From: Streptomyces sp. H27-C3
Lineage (GTDB): Bacteria > Actinomycetota > Actinomycetes > Streptomycetales > Streptomycetaceae
Direction of reading: 5' to 3'
Assembly (NCBI RefSeq): GCF_030063415.1
Contig: NZ_JASITA010000004.1
Location: 62,001-126,000 of the forward strand
Length of the DNA stretch: 64,000 nt
Made by a program: the position numbers and the translations under genes. Below, piece by piece: positions 54,184 through 62,888 of this stretch. Under the pieces are notes generated by a model. That model did no database searches, was not told the origin of the DNA, and was given only the letters and a program-made list of their open reading frames with translations. Each line of letters begins with the position of its first letter. The first letter of the stretch is position 1.

Positions 54184-54965
54184 CGGCCCTCCCGCGCCAG
54201 CAACCCGGGCAGCTCGGCGACGGAGCCGAGCACATGGGTCGCGCCGTGCGCCACCAGTTGGTCGCGGTCGTGCGCACCGGTCAGCACCCCGGCGACGACG
54301 CCGGCGCCGGAGCGTACGCCACTGAGCATGTCGTACGACGTGTCCCCGGCGACCGCGATCTCCCGGACCCCGTCGGCCGCCCCGGTCCGCAGGAACGCGG
54401 CGAGCACCATGTCCGGGTACGGCCGCCCGCGCCCCGCGTCCGCCGGGCACAGTGTCAGCTCGACCAGGTCCTGCCAGCCGAGCGCGGCGAGGATCGCGTC
54501 CTGCGTGACGCGGGCGAACCCGGTGCTCAGGGCGACCGTGCGCCCGTCGGCGCGCAGCTTCTCGACGGCTTCGCGGGCGCCGGGCAGGGGCGCGATGTGC
54601 CCGGCGCCGACGAGCTCGCCGTAGGCCTCCTCGAAGGCGGTGTTGGCCCGCTGGGCCAGGACCTCCTCGCCGAAGAGGTGCCGGAACACGGAGATCTTGG
54701 ACTCGCCCATGGTGGCGCGTACGTAGGCGAGCTTCTCGGCGTGGTCGGCCGACCCGGGCTCGACGCCGAGCCGCTCGGCGGCTGCGGAGAAGGCCTGCTC
54801 GACCAGCCCGCCGTCGGCGACGGTGGTGCCGGCCATGTCGAGGACGACCAGCTTGATCGTGTCGATCCGATCGCTCGTGTCGATCCGATCGCTCGTGTCG
54901 ATCCGATCGCTCGTGTCGATCCGGTCGCTCGTGTCGATCGTGTTCGTCGGACGTGCTTGGTTCAT
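54180..54965 (-). CDS. Phosphonatase-like HAD hydrolase with a repeat-expanded N terminus
   Basis: 261 aa. HAD motif I reads VVLDMAGTTVADGG: the second Asp usual in HAD phosphatases is Ala, a hallmark of phosphonoacetaldehyde hydrolase. MGESK after the cap start places a Lys where PhnX forms its Schiff base. Motif II ALSTGFAR, motif IV AVAGDTSYDMLSG. Expected reaction: phosphonoacetaldehyde to acetaldehyde and phosphate. The first 35 residues are DTSDRI repeated four times, encoded by an 18-bp tandem repeat. It begins 5 bp after the FAD oxidase stop. Confidence 0.87.
   Translation of the reverse strand: MNQARPTNTIDTSDRIDTSDRIDTSDRIDTSDRIDTIKLVVLDMAGTTVADGGLVEQAFSAAAERLGVEPGSADHAEKLAYVRATMGESKISVFRHLFGEEVLAQRANTAFEEAYGELVGAGHIAPLPGAREAVEKLRADGRTVALSTGFARVTQDAILAALGWQDLVELTLCPADAGRGRPYPDMVLAAFLRTGAADGVREIAVAGDTSYDMLSGVRSGAGVVAGVLTGAHDRDQLVAHGATHVLGSVAELPGLLAREGR
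54859..54942. repeat. 18-bp tandem repeat inside the phosphonatase-like gene
   Basis: GTGTCGATCCGATCGCTC three times exactly, a fourth with one change (CGGTCG), and a partial fifth. In frame (6 codons), so copy-number change would lengthen or shorten the N terminus without a frameshift. Confidence 0.93.
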
Positions 54966-54970
54966 GTGCG

Positions 54971-56092
54971 TCACCAGCCCAGTTCGTTCGCGGTTGTCTC
55001 GGCGATCGCCGGCGAGCAGGTCATGCCGCGCCCGCCGGGCCCGGTCACCAGCCACACCCCGTCGCGCACCTGCTGGCGGTGGACGACGCGGCTCTTGTCG
55101 GTGCACTGCGCGTACACCCCGGCCCAGCGGTGCCTGATCTTCGGCAGCGGGCGGCCGAGGAAGGACTCAACGACCCGGGCGAGGTGTTCGTAGGGCTCCT
55201 CGACGACGTCGAAGGCGAAGGGGTGCTCGTACTCGTGGGTGTCGCCGATCGTCAGTCCGCCGTCGCGGCGCTGCACCATCAGAAGCTGCATCTTGTGCGC
55301 GGCTGCCGTCGGCGTCTGGTCCTGTCCGGCGTTGAGCGCGTCGAGTGCCTCGCTCGCGTACGCCGGGTAGTAGCGGAAGCTGTCCGCGTCGGCGACGGAT
55401 GTGGTGAGCGCCTCGCCGAGCGGCTCGGTCTGCATCATCTGGAGGCGGACGCGGCGTACGGGCAGGTCGGGCACGAGCTCGCGAACGAGACCGGAGAGCG
55501 CGGCGCCGGGGCAGAGCAGGACGGCGTCACCGGTGTGTACGTCGCCATGGTCGTCGCGGACCGCGTTCTCCCCGACGACTTCGCGGACTTCGCGACCGCC
55601 CAGGTAGGTGTACCGCCCGGACGCCAGCAGCTCCGCCTTGAGAGCGAGTTGAGCGGTGCGCGGCTCGACGGCCGCGTCCCGCTCGCACCACAGCGCGGCG
55701 CTGAACTCACCGCGCAGGGCCGGGTTGATGCCCCGCGCCTCGTCGGCCGTCAGCAGTTTGTAGCCGCGGTCGACGGCGTCCGCTCTGCTCAGCGCGGCCT
55801 CGGCGACGGCCAGTTCCAGGTCGTTGCGTACGGGCGTGAGCGAACCGATGGCCCGGAAGCCCAGGCCCGGCACCCGCTCCCCGATGCCTTCCCACAGCTC
55901 ACGGGCGCGCAGCGCGGTCCGAAGCTCCTCACCGCCCGCGCGCCCGCTGACCCATATCTGGCCGAAGTTGCGAAGGGAGGCGCCGCGCGCCTCGCTCTCG
56001 CGCTCGATCTGTACGACCTCGTGGCCGCGTTCCACCGCATGCCAGGCATGCATGGTTCCCACGACGCCGGCTCCAACAACTATGACTCTCAC
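54971..56092 (-). CDS. FAD-dependent amine oxidase of the aminophosphonate-cluster type
   Basis: 373 aa from GTG with GAGGAG upstream. Rossmann FAD motif VIVVGAGVVGTMHAWHAVER, RNFGQIWVSG, and the C-terminal FAD-binding VWLVTGPGGRGMTCSPAIAE. Resembles the DAO-fold oxidases found in 2-aminoethylphosphonate clusters that convert AEP or N-methyl-AEP to phosphonoacetaldehyde. With no transaminase (PhnW) visible, it would be the entry step, feeding the phosphonatase encoded 5 bp later. First gene of the operon. Confidence 0.86.
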   Translation of the reverse strand: MRVIVVGAGVVGTMHAWHAVERGHEVVQIERESEARGASLRNFGQIWVSGRAGGEELRTALRARELWEGIGERVPGLGFRAIGSLTPVRNDLELAVAEAALSRADAVDRGYKLLTADEARGINPALRGEFSAALWCERDAAVEPRTAQLALKAELLASGRYTYLGGREVREVVGENAVRDDHGDVHTGDAVLLCPGAALSGLVRELVPDLPVRRVRLQMMQTEPLGEALTTSVADADSFRYYPAYASEALDALNAGQDQTPTAAAHKMQLLMVQRRDGGLTIGDTHEYEHPFAFDVVEEPYEHLARVVESFLGRPLPKIRHRWAGVYAQCTDKSRVVHRQQVRDGVWLVTGPGGRGMTCSPAIAETTANELGW

Positions 56093-56195
56093 GGCGGCAA
56101 CGCTCCTCGGGCCGAATGGCCCGCAACGATCCGCGCAGCAACGGCGAGGTGAACAGCCACCCAAGGATGGACCAGACCCGTTACGTTTTCGTGAC

Positions 56196-56966
56196 CTACC
56201 CCTGACTGCCGAGCCGCACGGTGAAGCTGAAGCGATCGCCCCGGAAAAGCGTGCGTACGCGCTCCAGCGGCCGGCCCGCGAGATCCCGCGAGAGCCGGTG
56301 GATCAGCAGCATGGGGAGGGCTGGCGGGGTGCCGATGAGCAATGCCTCGCGGGGGGTGGCGAGGACCGTCTCGATGCGCTCGTCGGCTTCGCCGAAGGAC
56401 ACGCCGACCCGGTCGCGGAGGTACGCGTAGAAGGACGAGTCGGGCTCGAAGTCGGTGTCCAGGCGGGGCACCCGGGAGACCGCGACATAGGTGCTCTCCA
56501 GGCCGACGCGCTCGTCGTCCGCGAGCAGCACGCGCTCCAGGTGCCAGACCGGTTCGCCGGGTGCGGCGCCGACCTCGGCGGCCAGGGATTCGGGGCAGGG
56601 GAAGCGGTCGAGGCCGATGAGATGACGGCCGGGCCTGCGGGACTGGCGGCGTACGCCCTCGGTGTAACTGGCCAGGGCGAGAGGCTGTTCGAGCTTGGGC
56701 CCTGCGACGACGGTGCCACGTCCGCGGCGCCGCAGCCGGCCCTCCAGGAGGAGCTCGCGCAGCGCCTGACGTACCGTCTCGCGCGAGACCTCGTACCGCA
56801 GGGCGAGGTCCCTCTCAGTGGGGAGCAGCCCACCCTCGCCCAACTCGCTTATCAGCGCGGCGACATGCGCCTTCACGACGTAGTACTTGGGAATGCGGCC
56901 GTGCTCCGGGATGCCGGAGCGGATCGGTGCGCCAGGGGTCTGGTCGTGCGCGTTCGGGTAGTCCAC
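56196..56966 (-). CDS. GntR-family (HutC/UTRA) regulator
   Basis: 256 aa from GTG. Winged helix about 25-90 (LLPTERDLALRYEVSRETVRQ, ALRELLLEGRLRRRGRGTVV), then a UTRA ligand domain (ESLAAEVGAAPGEPVWHLER, STYVAVSRVPRLD). It precedes the phosphonate operon by 103 bp in the same direction and probably represses it, released by an aminophosphonate or a phosphonate intermediate. Confidence 0.9.
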   Translation of the reverse strand: MDYPNAHDQTPGAPIRSGIPEHGRIPKYYVVKAHVAALISELGEGGLLPTERDLALRYEVSRETVRQALRELLLEGRLRRRGRGTVVAGPKLEQPLALASYTEGVRRQSRRPGRHLIGLDRFPCPESLAAEVGAAPGEPVWHLERVLLADDERVGLESTYVAVSRVPRLDTDFEPDSSFYAYLRDRVGVSFGEADERIETVLATPREALLIGTPPALPMLLIHRLSRDLAGRPLERVRTLFRGDRFSFTVRLGSQG

Positions 56967-57122
56967 GGATGGATGCTCGCAGACGAAGACGAACGACAGG
57001 GTGAACGCACGATGTCGCTCACCACCCGGCCGACCGCTGAACGCAGCGGTGCCCGCGTCGCCGTTGGTGACTCGGCCGGCGCGACGCGGGCACTGCCTTC
57101 CGGAGGGTGGTGGGGCGGCTGC

Positions 57123-58238
57123 TCAGTACCTCCCGGTACGGAAACGCCGACGCCCCACCACGAGCGCACCGCCGCCGAGGAGGAGGAGAACGCCGGCGGT
57201 GACCCCGAGCCCGAGCAGATGCTCCGAGCCGGTCTTGGCGAGCGAGGAGGGCGGCTGCGCGGAGCCTGTGCCGTCGCTGCGGTGGTTGTCGCTGTCACTG
57301 TCTCTGCCGCTACCGCTGTCACTGTCACTGTCACTGTCACTGTCGATGTCGATGTCGATGTCACCGTCGATGTCGATGTCACCATCGCCGTCGATGTCGA
57401 TGTCACCGTCGATGTCACCATCGCCGTCGATGTCGATGTCACCGTCGATGTCGATGTCACCATCGCTGCTGCTGTCGCCGGCGGTTCCTGCGGCCATGGT
57501 GAAGCGGTAGTCGTTCGACTCGCCGACCCAGTCGCCGTCGTCGCCCTGCCGCTGGACGGTAGCGGCGTTGGCGACGACCTGGCCGGTGTGGACGTCGGCG
57601 GTGAAGGCGAGCCTGACCTTCACGGGGAGGGTCTTGCCCGCGGGGACCGCGAAGCCGGGAAAGCCGTCGTCGAAGGCGCCGACGAGCTCGTCCTCGTCGG
57701 TCTTCTCGAAGCGGACGGGGTGCCAGCGGTCCGCGGCCGGGTCGTGGAACTCCAGCCGGATCTGGTCCGGGGCGAGGGTGCGGGCGCGGTCGATGAGGAC
57801 GACGACGGGGTGGATGTTCCGGCAGGGCCGGGTCGTCGTGTTGGCCAGGTCGACGTACCAGGCCTGGAAGCCGTCACCGGGCCGGTAGGTGTCGGGCCCG
57901 CCGTGGATGCGGGTGTCGATGGGGAATCCGGCGGAGGAGGGGTCGCCACACGAAGGGGCGGGCGGGATCCGCCACTGGCGGCGCTTCGGCTGGGGCTGGA
58001 TGTGGGGCTGGGTCTGGGGCTGGGTTTGCGTCTGCGCTTGCTTCTGTGTCCGGCCTGGAGCTTGCGTCTGCGTACGGCCCTGAGCCTGCGTCTCCGCCTG
58101 GCCCTGAGCCTGCGTCTGTCTCTGCGTCACGTAGGCCGTGCTGCCCACCGCCGTACGGGCGTCCGCCGCGACGGCGGCCGCCACCGGGGCGGCCATGGCT
58201 GCCGTAACTCCGAGGGCAAGGGCACTGCGCAGTCGCAT
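57123..58238 (-). CDS. LAxTG-type wall protein with Gln/Thr-rich and Asp-Ile repeat regions
   Basis: 371 aa. Signal peptide to about residue 30, a Gln/Thr/Arg-rich low-complexity region (about 38-85), a beta-sandwich domain with two Cys (PSCGDPSSAGFPID; TTRPCRNIHPVVVLID), then a striking acidic tract of DGDIDIDGDID units passing into SDSDSDSDSGSG. It ends with sorting motif SLAKTGSEH (LAxTG), hydrophobic helix and RRRFRTGRY. LAxTG is the signal for Streptomyces class E sortases, so wall attachment is expected. The acidic tract could bind calcium; inference. Confidence 0.85.
   Translation of the reverse strand: MRLRSALALGVTAAMAAPVAAAVAADARTAVGSTAYVTQRQTQAQGQAETQAQGRTQTQAPGRTQKQAQTQTQPQTQPHIQPQPKRRQWRIPPAPSCGDPSSAGFPIDTRIHGGPDTYRPGDGFQAWYVDLANTTTRPCRNIHPVVVLIDRARTLAPDQIRLEFHDPAADRWHPVRFEKTDEDELVGAFDDGFPGFAVPAGKTLPVKVRLAFTADVHTGQVVANAATVQRQGDDGDWVGESNDYRFTMAAGTAGDSSSDGDIDIDGDIDIDGDGDIDGDIDIDGDGDIDIDGDIDIDIDSDSDSDSDSGSGRDSDSDNHRSDGTGSAQPPSSLAKTGSEHLLGLGVTAGVLLLLGGGALVVGRRRFRTGRY
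57317..57472. repeat. Low-complexity repeat coding the Asp/Ile/Ser tract
   Basis: Runs of TGTCAC then GTCGATGTCGAT and ACCGTCGATGTCGATGTC-type units, a 6-bp period nested in 18-30 bp units. Prone to copy-number change; all in phase with the reading frame. Confidence 0.9.
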
Positions 58239-58405
58239 GGTGAGGCCTTTTCAGATCGCGAAGCGGTCGGGCGGGCCGGCCGGTGTCACCCGGTCATGGG
58301 CCGTGACCCTGCCACGCGCGCGCGAAGGGCCGGGGACGCCACGCCCGCGCACCCCCCGACCGCCGGGAGAAACCCACCCGATGGCCTAGGAGGTCCGCGA
58401 CCGGC

Positions 58406-59728
58406 TCACACGCGCCCGAAGAGGGGGGCCAGGACCAACTGGGCCGCTCCGCAAGCCACCCCACGCCCGTCATCACCGGCGGCGACCACCGGCACGGCCG
58501 CCGATCGACCCTCACGCCGGGCGAGTTCGGCGAGTACGTCGCCCACGCCCTGTACGAATTCGCCTTCGTGCGCGGCGACGACCCGGCCGCCGAGCAACAC
58601 CCGTTCGATATCGAGCAGGCCGACGAGATTGGCGGCCCCGGTCCCGAGGACGCGCGCGGCTTCGGCGATGTCGCCGCGGGCGACGGCGGCAAGGCAGAGC
58701 GCCTCGATGCAGCCACGTCCACCGCAGCCGCACACGGGCCCGTCCAGCTGCACGGTCTGATGCCCGAACTCCCCCGCGCCGGTGCGCGCGCCACGGTAGA
58801 GGGCGCCCCCAAGGACGAGCCCGGCGCCGAGCCCCGTTCCGAGATGGAGGTACGCGAAGGACTCCCCGGCGGCGGGCCGGGCGCGCAGGGCGAGCCCGAG
58901 GGCGGCGGCGTTGGTGTCCTTGTCGAGCACGACGGCCAGCCCGAGCCGCTCGGCCAGCACGTCCCGCAGCCGCACCCCGTCCCACTGCGGAAACCCGGTG
59001 ACACGGTGCAACACCCCCTGCCCATGATCGAGCGGCCCGGGAACAGCCACCCCGACCCCGAGCAACTTCCCGGGAGTGGGGGTGGGGGAGGCAGGGGGTG
59101 CGGAGGCGGGGGCCCCGGGAGCGCGATCGGGCCCCGCCTCCGGGGCGGCGCCCGGCCCCGCAACGCCGCCCGGCGCGACCGGGCCGGGGCCCCCCCCCCG
59201 CTCCGGGGCGGATCCGGGGGCGGGCACCACAGCGCCGCCCGGCGCCGCCGTGACGGGCCCCGCCCATGGCTCCGCCCCCGCCCCCGGCTCCGAGAAGGGC
59301 CCGGCAGGGGGAAAGCCCAGCGCCGCGACCTCCCGGACCACCGCATCGACCACCACCTCCACCCCCGCCCCGAAGTCCAGCGGAGCCCTCCGTACCGCCA
59401 CCACCTCGCCCGTCAGATCCATCAGCACCGACATCAGCTCGTCCCGGTCCAGATGCACCCCCACCGCGTAACCCGCGTCCGGCACCAGCCGGAGCACCGT
59501 GCGCGGCTTGCCGCCCGTCGACGCGCGGTGGCCCGCCTCCGCCAGCAGCCCCTCCGCCCGCAGCCGTGCGGTGATCTTGCTGACGGCCTGCGGCGTGAGC
59601 CCGGTGCCTTCGGCCAGCTCAAGGCGGCTGATGCCGTCGGGCCCGGCCGCCCGCAGCAGGTCGAGGACCAGCGCCGCGTTGTGGCTGCGCAGCCCCGGCA
59701 GATTTACTCCCGTATTGCTCCTGTTCAC
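58406..59728 (-). CDS. ROK-family repressor with Pro/Ala/Gly-rich insertion
   Basis: 440 aa from GTG (GGGAG upstream). Winged helix about 15-75 (LPGLRSHNAALVLDLLRAAG, LTPQAVSKITARLRAEGLLA). The sugar-kinase-fold domain begins (GYAVGVHLDRDELMSVLMDL), is broken by an about 85-residue low-complexity insert rich in Pro, Ala and Gly, then resumes at LLGVGVAVPGPLDH with the zinc motif GPVCGCGGRGCIEAL. Divergent from the Gfo/Idh/MocA gene, which it probably controls in response to a sugar. Confidence 0.87.
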   Translation of the reverse strand: MNRSNTGVNLPGLRSHNAALVLDLLRAAGPDGISRLELAEGTGLTPQAVSKITARLRAEGLLAEAGHRASTGGKPRTVLRLVPDAGYAVGVHLDRDELMSVLMDLTGEVVAVRRAPLDFGAGVEVVVDAVVREVAALGFPPAGPFSEPGAGAEPWAGPVTAAPGGAVVPAPGSAPERGGGPGPVAPGGVAGPGAAPEAGPDRAPGAPASAPPASPTPTPGKLLGVGVAVPGPLDHGQGVLHRVTGFPQWDGVRLRDVLAERLGLAVVLDKDTNAAALGLALRARPAAGESFAYLHLGTGLGAGLVLGGALYRGARTGAGEFGHQTVQLDGPVCGCGGRGCIEALCLAAVARGDIAEAARVLGTGAANLVGLLDIERVLLGGRVVAAHEGEFVQGVGDVLAELARREGRSAAVPVVAAGDDGRGVACGAAQLVLAPLFGRV

Positions 59729-59748
59729 CGGCCCATTGTCTCCCGCGC

Positions 59749-59776
59749 TTGCACTTTGGCAACAGCGTTGTTTAAG
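59749..59776 (+). promoter_or_regulatory. Likely promoter and operator of the Gfo/Idh/MocA gene
   Basis: TTGCAC (59749-59754) and TTTAAG (59771-59776) are spaced 16 bp as -35/-10. Between them lies CAAC-AGC-GTTG (59760-59770), a short inverted repeat suited to a repressor such as the divergent ROK protein. The start codon is 8 bp after the -10, implying a nearly leaderless mRNA. Confidence 0.55.
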
Positions 59777-59783
59777 TGGGAGC

Positions 59784-60941
59784 ATGACTGGCACCGGAAT
59801 CGCCCCTGGCACCGAATCCCGCGCCCCGCTGCGCGTCGCACTCGTGGGCTACGGCCTCGCGGGCTCCGTCTTCCACGCCCCGCTCATCGCCGCCACCGAG
59901 GGCCTCACCCTCGACACGATCGTCACCTCGAACGACGAGCGGCGCGACCAGGCCCGCACCGAGTTCCCCGACGTGCGCTTCGTGGCCTCGCCCGACGAGC
60001 TGTGGACGCGCGCGGACGAGCTCGACCTGATCGTGATCGCGTCCCCCAACAAGACCCATGTCCCGATCGCGACCGCCGCCCTCAAGGCGGGCCTGCCGGT
60101 CGTGGTGGACAAGCCACTGGCCGGCACCGCCTCCGAGGCCCACGAGCTCGCCGCGCTCGCCAAGGACCGCGGTCTGCTGCTCTCCGTCTTCCAGAACCGC
60201 CGCTGGGACAACGACTTCCTCACCCTCCAGCAGTTGCTCGCCGCCGGTGAGCTCGGCGACGTACAGCGCTTCGAGTCGCGCTTCGAGCGGTGGCGCCCGC
60301 AACCCAAGGGCGGCTGGCGCGAGTCGGGCGACCCGACCGAGATCGGCGGGCTGCTGTACGACCTGGGCAGCCACGTCGTCGACCAGGCCCTGGTCCTCTT
60401 CGGCCCGGCGGTCCGCGTCTACGCCGAGGCCGATGTGCGCCGTCCGGGCGCCGAGGCCGACGACGACACGTTCATCGCGATCACGCACGCGAACGGCGTC
60501 CGCTCCCACCTCTACGCGAGCGCCACCACCGCCCAGCTCGGCCCGCGCTTCCGTGTGCTCGGCTCGCGCGCGGGCTATGTGAAGTACGGCCTCGACCCGC
60601 AGGAGGCCGCGCTCCGCGAGGGCAAGCGGCCCGCCGTCGACGAGAGCTGGGGCGAGGAGCCGGAGTCGCTCTGGGGCCACCTGGGCGCGGGCGACTCCCC
60701 GCTGACGGGCGGCGGCACCCCGGTCCCGACGCTGCCGGGCGACTACCCGGCGTACTACGCGGCCGTCACCACCGCCCTGCGCGAAGGCTCCGCTCCCCCG
60801 GTCACCGCCGAGCAGGCAGCCGCGGCGCTCGACGTCCTGGAGGCCGCGCGCCGCTCGGCCAGTGAGGGCGTAACCGTGGAGATCCCCACGGAGAACACCC
60901 AGAGCGCCCAGAGCACGCCGAGCACGGAGGCCTCCGCATGA
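59784..60941 (+). CDS. Gfo/Idh/MocA-family oxidoreductase
   Basis: 385 aa. NAD(P)-binding start LRVALVGYGLAGSVFHAPLI, ELDLIVIASPNKTHVPIA, the catalytic EKP-type motif as VVVDKPLAGTASEAHEL, then the alpha/beta domain with GGLLYDLGSHVVDQALVLFG. Cytoplasmic sugar or inositol-type dehydrogenase; substrate unknown. ATGA overlap with the UPF0303 gene. The last 25 residues are Ser/Thr/Gln-rich. Confidence 0.91.
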   Translation: MTGTGIAPGTESRAPLRVALVGYGLAGSVFHAPLIAATEGLTLDTIVTSNDERRDQARTEFPDVRFVASPDELWTRADELDLIVIASPNKTHVPIATAALKAGLPVVVDKPLAGTASEAHELAALAKDRGLLLSVFQNRRWDNDFLTLQQLLAAGELGDVQRFESRFERWRPQPKGGWRESGDPTEIGGLLYDLGSHVVDQALVLFGPAVRVYAEADVRRPGAEADDDTFIAITHANGVRSHLYASATTAQLGPRFRVLGSRAGYVKYGLDPQEAALREGKRPAVDESWGEEPESLWGHLGAGDSPLTGGGTPVPTLPGDYPAYYAAVTTALREGSAPPVTAEQAAAALDVLEAARRSASEGVTVEIPTENTQSAQSTPSTEASA

Positions 60942-61489
60942 GCAACCGGTCCACCCCTTCCACCCCTTCCACCCCTTCCGCGCCTTCCACCCCTTCCGCG
61001 CCTTCCGCCCCTTCCGCGCCCTCCACCCCGTCCAACCCCTCCGTGGCCGAACTCGTGGAGCAACAGAGCCGCCTGACTCTGCGCCGCTTCACCCACGTGG
61101 ACGCCTGGACGCTGGGCAGCCTGCTCGTGGAGCTGGCGCGCGAGCGCGACGCGCCCGTGGCGATCGATATCCGGCGCGGCGCGCAGCAGCTCTTCCACTG
61201 CGCGCTGCCCGGGTCGAGCGCCGACAACGACGCCTGGATCAAACGCAAGCGTCGTGTAGTGGAGCGGTACGCGGAGAGCTCGTTCCTGGTCGGCACCCGT
61301 TTTCGGGCCAAGGGCACAACCTTCGAGGACTCCTCGCGCCTCAACCCCGACCTGTACGCGGCGCACGGCGGCGCGTTCCCGATCACGGTCGAGGGCGCGG
61401 GAGTCATCGGCGTCGTCACGGTCTCGGGCCTGCCCCAGGCCGAGGACCACGCGCTGGCCGTCGAGGCGCTGGAACGCATGAGGGCGTAA
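60938..61489 (+). CDS. UPF0303/HbpS-GlcG-like heme-degrading-domain protein
   Basis: 183 aa. The first 35 residues are repeats of Thr-Pro-Ser and Ala-Pro-Ser from a 9-bp DNA repeat; the rest is a UPF0303 fold (AWTLGSLLVELARERDAPVA, VVERYAESSFLVGTRFRAKG, HGGAFPITVEGAGVIGVVTV). Family members bind small ligands or heme; function here unknown but coupled to the dehydrogenase by a 4-bp overlap. Confidence 0.85.
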   Translation: MSNRSTPSTPSTPSAPSTPSAPSAPSAPSTPSNPSVAELVEQQSRLTLRRFTHVDAWTLGSLLVELARERDAPVAIDIRRGAQQLFHCALPGSSADNDAWIKRKRRVVERYAESSFLVGTRFRAKGTTFEDSSRLNPDLYAAHGGAFPITVEGAGVIGVVTVSGLPQAEDHALAVEALERMRA

Positions 61490-61499
61490 CACACACCGC

Positions 61500-61760
61500 A
61501 TTTCCTCCGTGGCGCGGCGGCGCCGGGTGACCAGCACGACCCCGGTGCCCGCCGCGAGAGCGACACCGCGATGCCGCCCAGCAGGATGAGCTCGTCCGCC
61601 GAGACGTCGGCCCCGCTGTCCGGCAGCTCACCGTCGCCACCGGTGAAACCCCGTAGGAGCCACCCGTCGAGCCGCCGGTGGATGTGGGGGAGTCCGGCGG
61701 GGTGAGTTCGTCGGCGTCGGCTCGGCGGGGGTGGGTTTCGTGGGAGTCGGCTCGGTGGAC
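61500..61760 (-). pseudogene. Decayed C terminus of an LPxTG-type wall protein
   Basis: One frame encodes GGDGELPDSGADVSADELIL followed by GGIAV, a sorting signal; the expected continuation AAGTGVVLVTRRRRA is in another frame, and upstream TSTGGSTGGS and TEPTPTKPTPAEPTPT are in further frames. At least two frameshifts, no start or complete domain. Confidence 0.55.
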
Positions 61761-61898
61761 GAACCGCCGGGGCGGGCGATCAACAACCCCAGCAGGGGCG
61801 GACGGCCAGCAACCCCGGCAGGGGAGGCGGTCAGGCCGCCGCCTCAACCGAGCACGCCCTCCTGAACCAACCCCCCACGCCCCCTCGCCGGGAGGCGA

Positions 61899-62756
61899 TC
61901 ACGCGTCCTTGAACTCCTGCCGCTGCCGCCCCAGCCCCTCCACCTCAAGCTCCACCACATCGCCGGAGCGCAGGTAGGGCTTCGGCTCGGGCTGGCCCAT
62001 CGCGACGCCCGCCGGCGTACCCGTGTTGATCACGTCACCCGGGTAGAGCGTCATGAAACGGCTGACGTACCTGACCACCTCACCCACCGGGAAGATCTGC
62101 TGGGCGGTGGTGCCGTCCTGCCTCAGCTCGCCGTTGACCCAGAGCTTCAGGCCGAGCGTCTGCGGATCCGGCACCTCGTCCGCGGTCACCAGCCACGGGC
62201 CCAGCGGGTTGAACGTCTCGCAGTTCTTGCCCTTGTCCCAGGTCCCGCCGCGCTCGATCTGGAACTCGCGCTCGGAGACGTCGTGGGCGACCGCGTACCC
62301 CGCGACGTGCGCGAGGCCCTCCTCGGCCGACTCCAAGTAGCGGGCCGTACGCCCGATGACGACGGCGAGCTCGACCTCCCAGTCGGTCTTGATGCTCTCG
62401 CGCGGCACGAGCACGGTGTCGTGGGGGCCAACCACCGTGTCCGGGGCCTTGAAGAAGATGATCGGCTCGGCGGGGATCGCCGCGCCCGCCTCGGCGGCAT
62501 GGTCGTGGTAGTTCAGGCCGATACACACGATCTTGCCGATCCCGGCGAGCGGCGGCCCGACCCGCGTTCCTTCCGCGTCGATCACTGGCAGGTCACCCGC
62601 GGCAGCCGCCGCGCGGACCCGGCCGAGAGCGGCCTCGTCGGCGAGCAGGCCGCCATTGATGTCCGTGACGACGCCCGACAGGTCCCTGAGCGTCCCGTCC
62701 CCGTCGAGCAGCGCCGGACGTTCGGCTCCCACTGTTCCTACCCGCAGCAGCTTCAT
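61899..62756 (-). CDS. Fumarylacetoacetate-hydrolase-family protein
   Basis: 285 aa. FAH fold: GKIVCIGLNYHDHAAEAGA, IIFFKAPDTVVGP, metal ligands in DWEVELAVVIG, and FMTLYPGDVINTGTPAGVAM. Typical reactions are beta-diketone or oxaloacetate/acylpyruvate hydrolysis in aromatic or sugar-acid breakdown. GAGGAG precedes the ATG. No pathway neighbours are obvious. Confidence 0.92.
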   Translation of the reverse strand: MKLLRVGTVGAERPALLDGDGTLRDLSGVVTDINGGLLADEAALGRVRAAAAAGDLPVIDAEGTRVGPPLAGIGKIVCIGLNYHDHAAEAGAAIPAEPIIFFKAPDTVVGPHDTVLVPRESIKTDWEVELAVVIGRTARYLESAEEGLAHVAGYAVAHDVSEREFQIERGGTWDKGKNCETFNPLGPWLVTADEVPDPQTLGLKLWVNGELRQDGTTAQQIFPVGEVVRYVSRFMTLYPGDVINTGTPAGVAMGQPEPKPYLRSGDVVELEVEGLGRQRQEFKDA

Positions 62757-62888
62757 GGTCAGTCTCCTCTGGTCGAGTGGTCGAGTTGTCGCGCCCGGCC
62801 CCGGCCGATGGAGTGCGGCCATCGGAGGATTGGCTGATCCTCCAAGGTAGAGGTCCAGTCCGCAAGACCCCGTTCACGGACTGGACTG

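Noticed and set aside
55824..58760. Long plus-strand frame of almost 980 codons
   Set aside because: Antisense to FAD oxidase, GntR regulator and wall protein genes; its valine/aspartate runs are the reverse of the DNA repeat.
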